From the NCBI RefSeq assembly GCF_001083785.1, contig NZ_LAVL01000072.1, forward strand, positions 1-40,004: a DNA stretch of 40,004 nt, given 5' to 3'. The position numbers and the translations under genes were made by a program. A model generated the notes under the pieces. The model ran no database searches, was not told where the DNA came from, and saw only the letters and a list, made by a program, of their open reading frames with translations. This document shows positions 33,226 to 40,004 of the stretch, piece by piece; the first letter of the stretch is position 1, and each line of letters starts with the position of its first letter. Origin of the DNA: Nonomuraea sp. SBT364 (GTDB lineage: Bacteria; Actinomycetota; Actinomycetes; Streptosporangiales; Streptosporangiaceae).

Positions 33226-33303
33226 GGGTGTTCGCTCCTCGCGATTCCGCTGCAAGCGTGCTGCCCTATGCGGGGCCGGGACCAGCGGGCACAGTGAGGT
33301 CCC

Positions 33304-34272
33304 ATGGATGTATTGCTGCTGGGCGGGACCGAGTTCGTAGGCCGGGCGTTCGTCGAGGAGGCGCTGGCTCTGGGGTGGCGGGTGACGGTGTTCAACCGGG
33401 GCACGCACGAGCCGCCTGCCGGGGTGACCGCGCTGCGCGGCGACCGCTCGCGCGAGGGCGGGCTGGAGGCGCTGACGCGCGGCGAGTGGGACGTGGTGGT
33501 CGACACCTGGTCCTGGGCGCCGTCCGCGGTGCGCGAGGCGGCATCGCTGCTGGCCGGACGGGCGGGCCACTACGTGTACGTGTCGAGCCGCTCGGTCTAC
33601 GCGCCGCCGGTGCCCTTCGGCGCCGACGAGAGCGCGCCGCTGACCGGGAGCGGCGACGTGGGCTACGCCGCGATGAAGGCCGGCGGCGAGGAGGCCGCGA
33701 CGGCGGCGTTCGGCGAGCGGGCGCTGCTGGCGCGGGCCGGGCTGATCATCGGGCCGCACGAGAACATCGGGCGGCTGCCGTGGTGGCTGACCCGGATCGC
33801 CCGGGGCGGGCCGGTCCTGGCGCCGGGGCCGCGGGAGCTGGGCGTGCAGTACGTCGACGCGCGCGACCTGGCCCGGTGGTGCCTCGACGCGGCGCGGCGC
33901 GGGGTCGGCGGCGCGTACAACGTGGTGAGCCCGCCGGATTTCACCACGATGCGGGAGCTGCTGGAGACGGCGGTGCGGGTGACCGGGTCCGGCGCGGAGC
34001 TGCGCTGGGTGGAGCCGGAGGCGATCCTGGCGGCCGGGATCGAGCCGTGGACCGATCTGCCGATCTGGCTGCTGGGCGAGGATCACGCGTTCATGCACGG
34101 CGCCGACGTGTCCAAGGCCGTGGCGGCGGGGCTGACGTTCCGGCCGGTCGAGGAGACGGTGGCCGACACGTGGGCGTGGCTGCGGAGCATCGGCGGCCGC
34201 GCGCCCATGCGTCCCGACCGGCCCGCCGTGGGCCTCGACCCGGAGGTGGAGGCCAAGCTGCTCAGCGCGTGA
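33304..34272 (+). CDS. NAD-dependent epimerase/dehydratase family protein
   Basis: A 322-residue extended-SDR protein. The N-terminal cofactor motif is VLLLGGTEFVGRAFVEEAL (GGTxFVG), then YVYVSSRSVYAPP and a GYAAMKAGGE stretch in place of the usual YxxxK, where Tyr and Lys are spaced four apart and so retained. GLIIGPHENIGRLPWWLTRI and VQYVDARDLARWCL fit sugar-nucleotide or reductase relatives. The substrate is unknown. A CACAGT element 8 bases before the ATG could be the -10 of a leaderless transcript; no ribosome site is seen. Confidence 0.87.
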   Translation: MDVLLLGGTEFVGRAFVEEALALGWRVTVFNRGTHEPPAGVTALRGDRSREGGLEALTRGEWDVVVDTWSWAPSAVREAASLLAGRAGHYVYVSSRSVYAPPVPFGADESAPLTGSGDVGYAAMKAGGEEAATAAFGERALLARAGLIIGPHENIGRLPWWLTRIARGGPVLAPGPRELGVQYVDARDLARWCLDAARRGVGGAYNVVSPPDFTTMRELLETAVRVTGSGAELRWVEPEAILAAGIEPWTDLPIWLLGEDHAFMHGADVSKAVAAGLTFRPVEETVADTWAWLRSIGGRAPMRPDRPAVGLDPEVEAKLLSA

Positions 34273-35656
34273 CCCGGCCCCTGGCCAGGTCGTAGAGCGC
34301 GGCGGCCAGGGCGACGCCGACGAAGGCGAGCACGACCAGGAGCCCGTGCCTGAACGCGGCGGGCCAGCCGTCGGCCAGCGAGCCGAAGAAGACCGACCCG
34401 GCGGCGGCGATGCCGACCGACGAGCCGAGCCGCTGCCCGGTCTGGAGCACCCCGGCCGCGCTGCCGCCGCCCGAGGGCGGCACCTCCGACAGGCTGATCG
34501 CCTGGTTGGGCGCGATGACGAGCCCGCTGCCGATGCCGGCCACCAGCAGCGGCAGCGCGGTGGCCAGCCCGACGCCGGGCCCCGGCACCAGGACGGTGGC
34601 CCAGACCGTCGACGTCAGCCCGGCGATCACCGTCAGCAGCCCGGCGGCGACCACCCGCCGCCCGGCCCGCCCCACCAGCCGGCCGCCCAGCACGGAGGCC
34701 GACGCCGAGCCGAGCGCGAACGGGGTGATCGCCAGCCCCGCCTGCAGCGGGCTGTAGTGGAGCCCGCTCTGCAGGTAGAGGGTGAAGATGAAGAAGATCC
34801 CGGTGAACCCGGCGAAGTAGAACAGGGCGATCGTGGTGCCGAGGCTGTAGGAGCGCCGGGCGAACAGCGCCAGCCGGACCAGCGGCTCCTTGCCGTAGTA
34901 GCGCTCCCAGGCCACGAACCCCGCCAGCACGGCCAGCGACGCCGGGACGAGCAGCCACTTGGCCGTGCCCTCCCACTGGTGCTGCTGGATGACGGGCAGC
35001 AGCAGCCCGGCCACGCCCGCGCCGAGCAGCAGCACGCCGACCGGGTCCATGCTCTCGCGCCGTCCCTGACCGCGTGCCATGGCGGGCAGCAGCTTGCGTG
35101 CCAGCGGCAGCAGCGCGAGCCCGATCGGCACGTTCACCAGGAACACCCACCGCCAGCCGTGGTCCGCGCCGAACGCGGTGACGAGCGCGCCGCCGATGAG
35201 CGGCCCCGCCGCCGTGGACAGGCCGATCGTGGCGCCCAGCGCGCCGAACGCCCGCCCCCGCTCCGGCCCCTGGAACATCTGCTGGATCAGCCCCGACACC
35301 TGCGGGTTGATCACCCCCGCCGCCAGCCCCTGGAGCAGCCGCGAGACGATCAGCACCGGCATGCTGGGCGCGAGCCCGCACGCGGCGCTGGCCAGGGTGA
35401 ACAGCAGCACCCCCCAGATGAAAAGGTCACGCCGCCCCCTGGCGTCGCCCAGCCGCCCGGCGGGCACCAGCAGCAGCCCGAACGTCAGCGCGTAGCCGGA
35501 CAGGATCCACTGCAGGCCGTCGGCGGAGGCGTGCAGGCTCTCCCTGATCGAGGGCAGCGCGACGTTGACGATGCTCACATCCAGGCCGGACATGAACGCC
35601 GCCACCAGGCAGACGGCCAGCGCGGGCCTGCGCGGGTCGGGCGTCACGCCGATCAC
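34262..35656 (-). CDS. MFS drug-efflux-type transporter, 14 transmembrane segments
   Basis: A 464-residue DHA2 (EmrB/QacA-like) exporter in the cytoplasmic membrane. It starts PDPRRPALAVCLVAAFMSGLDVSIVNVALPSI, with motif A-like GRLGDARGRRDLF after helix 2, motif C-type GPLIGGALV in helix 5, and WRWVFLVNVPIG. Substrates are probably hydrophobic compounds driven out by proton exchange. I prefer the GTG at 35656, preceded by AAAAGGGGGG, over the ATG at 35677. The 3' end overlaps the convergent epimerase gene by 11 bases. It is divergent from the NCS1 permease, 43 bases apart. Confidence 0.91.
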   Translation of the reverse strand: MIGVTPDPRRPALAVCLVAAFMSGLDVSIVNVALPSIRESLHASADGLQWILSGYALTFGLLLVPAGRLGDARGRRDLFIWGVLLFTLASAACGLAPSMPVLIVSRLLQGLAAGVINPQVSGLIQQMFQGPERGRAFGALGATIGLSTAAGPLIGGALVTAFGADHGWRWVFLVNVPIGLALLPLARKLLPAMARGQGRRESMDPVGVLLLGAGVAGLLLPVIQQHQWEGTAKWLLVPASLAVLAGFVAWERYYGKEPLVRLALFARRSYSLGTTIALFYFAGFTGIFFIFTLYLQSGLHYSPLQAGLAITPFALGSASASVLGGRLVGRAGRRVVAAGLLTVIAGLTSTVWATVLVPGPGVGLATALPLLVAGIGSGLVIAPNQAISLSEVPPSGGGSAAGVLQTGQRLGSSVGIAAAGSVFFGSLADGWPAAFRHGLLVVLAFVGVALAAALYDLARGRVTR

Positions 35657-35699
35657 ATCCCCCCTTTTCCGCATCATCTACCCCGGGTACCGTCCGATC

Positions 35700-37106
35700 A
35701 TGGACACGTTGGCGGTGGAGCGGAACGGCATCAACGCGATCCCCGAGGGGGAGCGTCGTGGCAGGCCGTCGGATCTGTTCTGGCCCTGGGCGGGATCGAA
35801 CCTGTCGCTGTTCGGGGTCGCGTTCGGCGTGTACGTGGTGGGGCTCGGGCTGGGCGTCTTCCCGGCGATCGTCACCGGCGCCGTGGGGTACGTGCTCTCC
35901 TTCGGGCTGGTCGGGCTGGTGGCCGTCGCCGGGTCCCGGTCCGGGGTGCCGACGATGACGCTGGGCCGGGCGCCGTTCGGCTACCAGGGCAACAAGCTGC
36001 CCGCCGCGCTGTCGTACGTCTCGAACGTGGGCTGGGAGACCGTGCTCGTCACGCTGGCGGCGCAGGGCGGGGCGGCGATCCTGGGGCGCGTCGCGCCGGG
36101 CATCCCGGCCACGACGGCGACGGCGGTGTGCTTCGCGGTGGCGGCGCTGGTGACGATCGCGGTCGGCGTGTACGGGCACGCGATGATCATGGTGGTGCAG
36201 CGGTACCTGACGTACGCGTTCGTCGTGCTGACGGTGATCTACATGGTGCTGATGGCGCCGAGGCTCGGCACCGCGCTGGAGGGCGGCGAGGCCGGGCCGG
36301 GCGCCTGGGTGGGCGGCGTGATCTTCGCGATGACGCTGCTCGGCCTGGGCTGGGTCAACTGCGGTGCCGACTACTCGCGCTACCTGCCGTCGGCGTCACG
36401 GCCGTCGCGGGTGGCGCTGTGGACGACGCTGGGCGGGGCGCTGCCCCCGATGGTGCTGCTGGTGTTCGGCGTGCTGCTGGCGGGCGGCGATCCGGAGCTG
36501 GCGGGCGCGGCGGCGGGCGATCCGGTGGGGGCGCTGGCCGGGGCGCTGCCGACCTGGTTCCTGTTGCCGTACCTGCTGACCGCCATCGGCGGGTTCCTGG
36601 CCGGAGCGATCATGGACATCTACTCCTCCGGGCTGTCGATGCTGGCGCTGGGCGTGCCGATCAGGCGGCACTACGCGGTGCTGATCGACGGGCTGCTCAT
36701 GGTGCTCGGCGGCTACTACCTGCTGTTCGTCTCGACCAGCTTCCTGGCCACGTTCCAGGCGTTCCTGGCGATCATCGGCGTGGTCATGGCGGCCTGGGTC
36801 GCGGTCTTCCTGGTGGACCTGTGGCGCTGGCGCGACGGCGGGCGCGCCTACGACGAGCGGCTGCTGCGCCCCGGCGCGCCGGCGGTCAACTGGCCGGGGC
36901 TGATCTCGCTGGTGGCGGCCTCGGTCGTGGGCATCGGCCTGATCAGCTCGGCCGACCCGAACCTCACGGGCGTCGTCGGCTTCCTGATGAGCGAGGATCT
37001 CAAGGCGGGCACGTTCGCCTCGGCCAACATCGGCGTGGTGGTGGCCCTGGTGCTGGCCGGCGTGCTCTACCTGGCCATCTCCAGCGTGGCGCCGCGGCGC
37101 CGCTGA
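35700..37106 (+). CDS. NCS1-family nucleobase permease (cytosine/purine type)
   Basis: A 468-residue integral membrane symporter with about twelve helices. NCS1 features are clear: an N-terminal cytoplasmic part ending RPSDLFWPWAGSNLSLFGVAFG, the helix 3 region SRSGVPTMTLGRAPFGYQGN, and ADYSRYLP after LGLGWVNCG. The substrate is likely cytosine, purine or a related ring compound. The gene has no ribosome site; TACCGT ends six bases before ATG 35700, a leaderless layout. It is divergent from the MFS gene with a very short shared promoter region. Confidence 0.93.
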   Translation: MDTLAVERNGINAIPEGERRGRPSDLFWPWAGSNLSLFGVAFGVYVVGLGLGVFPAIVTGAVGYVLSFGLVGLVAVAGSRSGVPTMTLGRAPFGYQGNKLPAALSYVSNVGWETVLVTLAAQGGAAILGRVAPGIPATTATAVCFAVAALVTIAVGVYGHAMIMVVQRYLTYAFVVLTVIYMVLMAPRLGTALEGGEAGPGAWVGGVIFAMTLLGLGWVNCGADYSRYLPSASRPSRVALWTTLGGALPPMVLLVFGVLLAGGDPELAGAAAGDPVGALAGALPTWFLLPYLLTAIGGFLAGAIMDIYSSGLSMLALGVPIRRHYAVLIDGLLMVLGGYYLLFVSTSFLATFQAFLAIIGVVMAAWVAVFLVDLWRWRDGGRAYDERLLRPGAPAVNWPGLISLVAASVVGIGLISSADPNLTGVVGFLMSEDLKAGTFASANIGVVVALVLAGVLYLAISSVAPRRR

Positions 37107-37130
37107 CCTGCGCGGACTACCCTCGGTGGC

Positions 37131-37613
37131 ATGGTGCGGCTGCTCTGGTGGGCGGTCCACGGCGCGTCGGCGGTGCTGCTGCTGGTCGCCGTGGGCGGCG
37201 ACGGGCGGCCCGCCGTGGCCGTCGGCGGCGTGCTGCTGGCCGCCCTCTACGCGGCCGGGCCGGTGTTCGGCAGCGGCCTGAGCAGGACCGGCGAGCGGAT
37301 CTGGCTGGCGACGCTCACCTGCGCGTGGGCCGGCCTGGCGGCACTGTCGCCACCGTTCGCCTGGCTGGCGTTCCCGCTGTTCTTCGCGTTCCTGTACGTG
37401 CTGCCGCTCTGGGCGGCCACGTTCGGCGTGACCGTACTGGCCTGCGCGGCCGGAGCGGCGGCGAGCTGGCACGCGGGAGCCGTATCGGCGCCGCTGGTCG
37501 CCGGGCCCGCGGCCGGGGCGGCGCTGGCGGCGCTGGTGTGGGCCGGTCCCGTCACGGGGTCACGATCGCGAAGCCGGGCACGGGGCCGTCCAGCACCGCC
37601 ACCAGGCGCCTGA
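37131..37613 (+). pseudogene. Truncated N-terminus of a sensor histidine kinase (membrane domain only)
   Basis: The first 140 residues form a four- to five-helix membrane domain (LLWWAVHGASAVLLLVAV, FAWLAFPLFFAFLYVLPLWA, VAGPAAGAALAALVWAG) like the N-terminus of NarL-type HisKA_3 kinases. At about 37548 the similarity ends exactly where the dimerisation helix should begin, and the frame runs on as SRSRSRARGRPAPPPGA over the 3' end of the sulfatase gene. The kinase core is absent. TACCCT ends 7 bases before the ATG. It could alternatively be a small membrane protein in its own right. Confidence 0.6.
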
Positions 37614-39351
37614 GCACCCCGGTGTCCCCCTCCCGGTCCACGCCCTCCACACCCTTGCCCGTGAGCAGCGCGATGAGCTGGGTCTTGGTGAGCGTGAGCG
37701 TCAGGTCGACGGGCGCCTCCGGCGGATCCTCCTGGTGGACGAGCGCCCCGTTGGACAGCGTCGTGCGGTGCCGCTCCCCCAGGTCGGTCAGGTGCCAGTC
37801 GATCGACAACCGCTCGTGCCAGGCCCGGGGACCGTTCACCCGGATGGCGATCGAGTCGAAGATCTGGCTCACGCTCAGCGCCGCCACCAGGTCGGGAGAG
37901 GGCTGCGCGGCCGTCGCGGGCACGATCCCGTCGGCCAGCTCCAGCGCCCCCATCAGGTACGAGTTCCGCCAGGTGGCGTTCTCGGCGCCGTGGCCGAGCC
38001 GGGTGTAGACCTCGGCCAGCAGGTCGCGGGCCGCCTTGTTGCCCTCGTCGGCGAAGACGGCGTGGTTGAGCAGCTGGGCGGCGAAGCGCAGGTCGCCGCC
38101 GTCGATGTAGGCCCTGGCGAACGCGACCACGGCGGCGCCGCCGCCCAGGCACTCCACGTAGCGGATGGCGCTCTGCCGCGGCGGGTGCTCCCACAGGTGG
38201 GCCGGGTTGCCGTCGAACCAGCCCAGGTAGTGCTGGTAGATGGCCTTGACGTTGTGCCCGGTCGAGCCGTAGTAGCCGTGGGTGTGCCAGACCTGCTCCA
38301 GGTTCGGCGGCAGCTGCAGGTGCTCGGCGATCTCCGGGCCGGTCATGCCCGTGTTCATCAGGCGCAACGTCTGGTCGTGCAGGTAGGCGTACAGGTCGCG
38401 CTGCTCCGACAGGAAGCGGACGATGTTCTCCCCGCCCCAGGAGGGCCAGTGGTGGGAGGCGAAGGCCACGTCGGCGGCGCCGCCGAACAGCGTGATGGCC
38501 TCGGTGAGGCAGCGCGTCCAGCGGCGCGGGTGGCGTACCGGGGCGCCGCGCAGCGACAGCAGGTTGTGCTGGTTGTGGGTGGCGTTCTCGGCCAGGAAGA
38601 GCGCCCTGCGGCCGGGCAGCAGGAACGACATCTCCGGTGGCGCATCGGCGCCGGGCGCGAGCTGGAAGGTGAACCGCACCCCGTCGACGCTCTCCTCCTG
38701 GCCGGTGCGCTCGACGTACAGGGTGGGCGGGATGAGGGAGATCGTCCCCGTCGAGGAGGCCATGCCCAGGCCGGTGCCGATCTGGCCCCACGGTGATCTG
38801 TCCAGCGCCGGGCCCTCCGAGTAGACGGCGCGCCGGGTCATCGCGGGGGCGGCGTAGACGCTTTCGGAGGCGGCGTGTTCGAGAAAGCCCGCCGGGGCCA
38901 CGATGGGCACGCCGCCGGAGGTGACGCCGCGCACGCCGCCGAAGTGGTCGACGTGCGAGTGCGTGTAGACGACGCCGGTGACCGGGCGCTCGCCCCGGTG
39001 GTCCCGGTAGAGGCGCAGCGCCGCGGCGGCGCACTCGGTGGAGATGAGCGGGTCCACCACGACGACCCCGGTGTCGCCCTCGACCAGGGTCATGTTCGAC
39101 AGGTCGAGCCCCCGGACCTGGTAGATGCCCTCGGCCACCTCGTACAGGCCCTGTCTGGCGCAGAGCTGGCCCTGCCGCCACAGGCTGGGATGGACGGTTT
39201 CCGGGCAGTCGGCCTGGAGGAAGGCGTAGGCGTCGTTGTCCCAGACGACCCGGCCGTCGACGTCCTTGACCACGGCGGGGGTCAGACCGGCGATGAATCC
39301 GCGATCTGCGTCCTCGTAGTCCTGGCGGTCGTGGAATGGAAGGTCGGCCAT
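37552..39351 (-). CDS. SdsA-type metallo-beta-lactamase-fold alkyl sulfatase
   Basis: A 599-residue enzyme that releases sulfate from alkyl sulfates such as SDS. The zinc motif is THSHVDHFGGVRG, with His131, His133, Asp135 and His136. Later parts match the family: FLAENATHNQHNLLSLRGA (second zinc site region), SHHWPSWGGENIV, HTHGYYGSTGHNVKAIYQHYLGWF, a helical dimerisation domain, and a C-terminal SCP2-like domain (about 480-599; LSIDWHLTDLGERHRTTLSNG). No signal peptide is seen, unlike SdsA1 itself. The ATG is at 39351. It is divergent from the HAD gene. Confidence 0.94.
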   Translation of the reverse strand: MADLPFHDRQDYEDADRGFIAGLTPAVVKDVDGRVVWDNDAYAFLQADCPETVHPSLWRQGQLCARQGLYEVAEGIYQVRGLDLSNMTLVEGDTGVVVVDPLISTECAAAALRLYRDHRGERPVTGVVYTHSHVDHFGGVRGVTSGGVPIVAPAGFLEHAASESVYAAPAMTRRAVYSEGPALDRSPWGQIGTGLGMASSTGTISLIPPTLYVERTGQEESVDGVRFTFQLAPGADAPPEMSFLLPGRRALFLAENATHNQHNLLSLRGAPVRHPRRWTRCLTEAITLFGGAADVAFASHHWPSWGGENIVRFLSEQRDLYAYLHDQTLRLMNTGMTGPEIAEHLQLPPNLEQVWHTHGYYGSTGHNVKAIYQHYLGWFDGNPAHLWEHPPRQSAIRYVECLGGGAAVVAFARAYIDGGDLRFAAQLLNHAVFADEGNKAARDLLAEVYTRLGHGAENATWRNSYLMGALELADGIVPATAAQPSPDLVAALSVSQIFDSIAIRVNGPRAWHERLSIDWHLTDLGERHRTTLSNGALVHQEDPPEAPVDLTLTLTKTQLIALLTGKGVEGVDREGDTGVLRRLVAVLDGPVPGFAIVTP

Positions 39352-39435
39352 GCCGGGTGCATGCCCCAAATTCACCACAGACAGGACCAAAGGTCGGGCA
39401 ATACGGACAAAAGGCGGTGTGATTTGCTTGGGGCC

Positions 39436-40004
39436 ATGGAAGCGTGCGTGTTCGACCTCGACGGGGTGCTCGTCGACTCCGAGCCGGTCTGGGAAGAGGT
39501 GCGGCGGGCCTTCGTCGCCGGCCACGGCGGTGTCTGGCAGGACGACACGCAGTCGAGGCTCATGGGCATGAGCACCGGCGAATGGGCCGCCTACCTGCAC
39601 GAGCTGGGCGTGGACCTGCCGCCGGACGAGATCGCCAAGAACGTGATCGACCAGATGGCGGCCCGCTACCGCGACGGCGTCCCGCTGATGCCGGGCGCCA
39701 CCGACGCGGTCCGCCGCCTGGCCGGCTCCGTCACGCTCGGCCTGGCCAGTTCCTCGCCCCGGGCGCTGATCGACGTGGTGCTCGACGCCAGCGACCTGAC
39801 CGCCTGCTTCGCGGCCACCGTGTCGACCGAGGAGGTGCCGCGCGGCAAGCCCGCCCCCGACGGCTACCTGGAGGCGGCCCGCAGGCTCGGCGTCGACCCG
39901 GCGGGCTGCGTGGCCGTGGAGGACTCCAGCAACGGCCTGCGCTCGGCCGACGCGGCCGGCATGCGCGTGGTGGCCGTCCCTCACCCCCGCTACCCGCCCG
40001 CCCC
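39436..40004 (+). CDS. HAD-superfamily phosphatase, 3' end beyond window
   Basis: A partial gene of at least 189 codons. It starts EACVFDLDGVLVDSEPVWEE, the HAD motif I with Asp7 as nucleophile and Asp9 as acid/base. Motif II is GLASSSPRALI and motif III/IV is GKPAPDGYLEAARRLGVDPAGCVAVEDSSNG. The helical cap after motif I places it in the beta-phosphoglucomutase/sugar-phosphatase group. The likely substrate is a small phosphosugar or other phosphate ester. The stop codon is not in the window. Confidence 0.9.
   Translation, partial: MEACVFDLDGVLVDSEPVWEEVRRAFVAGHGGVWQDDTQSRLMGMSTGEWAAYLHELGVDLPPDEIAKNVIDQMAARYRDGVPLMPGATDAVRRLAGSVTLGLASSSPRALIDVVLDASDLTACFAATVSTEEVPRGKPAPDGYLEAARRLGVDPAGCVAVEDSSNGLRSADAAGMRVVAVPHPRYPPA

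Noticed and set aside
34346..38008. 1220-residue plus-strand open frame
   Set aside because: Arg/Ala/Gly-rich shadow crossing the MFS, NCS1 and kinase-relic genes in other frames; no recognisable motif.
1..40004. CRISPR arrays, rRNA genes and complete insertion sequences
   Set aside because: No regularly spaced repeats, no rRNA-like stretch and no intact transposase with terminal repeats were seen.

Overview
This is a GC-rich actinomycete chromosome segment. It carries a mycothiol synthase gene (mshD), a SARP-type regulator, many GTG/TTG starts, and several genes whose -10 element sits 6-8 bases before the start codon (leaderless transcripts). Domain content and style fit the Streptosporangiaceae (Nonomuraea-like), but the family assignment is an inference. 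No tools were run. Family names come from motifs read by eye.

Left part (1-8.95 kb): two secreted GH26 beta-mannanases with different accessory domains, then unrelated small genes. These are a membrane protein starting inside a large hairpin, a methyltransferase, a decayed HIT gene, a nucleotidyltransferase-fold protein, a membrane protein split by a one-base frameshift, an intact HIT hydrolase and an STM4015-family repeat protein.

Peptide cassette (8.99-12.43 kb): a perfect CebR-type operator lies just upstream of a SARP regulator gene. Convergent to it are two paralogous Cys-rich small peptides, a membrane-anchored TlpA-like thioredoxin with a CPAC motif, and a small S26 signal peptidase. 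Both peptide genes share a promoter block with 11-bp-spaced repeats, as expected for SARP binding. I read this as a carbon-source-gated, SARP-controlled system making disulfide-rich peptides. It is the best candidate here for an undescribed system.

Accessory island (about 12.47-26.07 kb): bounded on the right by tRNA-Gly(CCC) on the minus strand and on the left by a 24-bp copy of that tRNA's 3' end. Inside are an XRE/TPR-type regulator, a cysteine desulfurase fused to a methyltransferase, a DUF4041/T5orf172 protein, two VapBC modules, a DUF6086-like protein and an IS relic. It also holds an EACC1 + caspase-WD40 pair, an SDR, a hypothetical protein and five decayed tyrosine-integrase pieces, four of them within 3.5 kb of the tRNA. 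The layout looks like repeated integration and decay at one tRNA.

Right part (26.1-40 kb): mostly core metabolism. It holds dCTP deaminase, a DUF47-PiT phosphate uptake pair, mycothiol synthase, a secreted 5'-nucleotidase, a sensor kinase, a frameshifted membrane protein, an NAD-dependent epimerase, an MFS exporter, an NCS1 permease, a truncated sensor-kinase N-terminus, an SdsA-type alkyl sulfatase and a HAD phosphatase cut by the window end.
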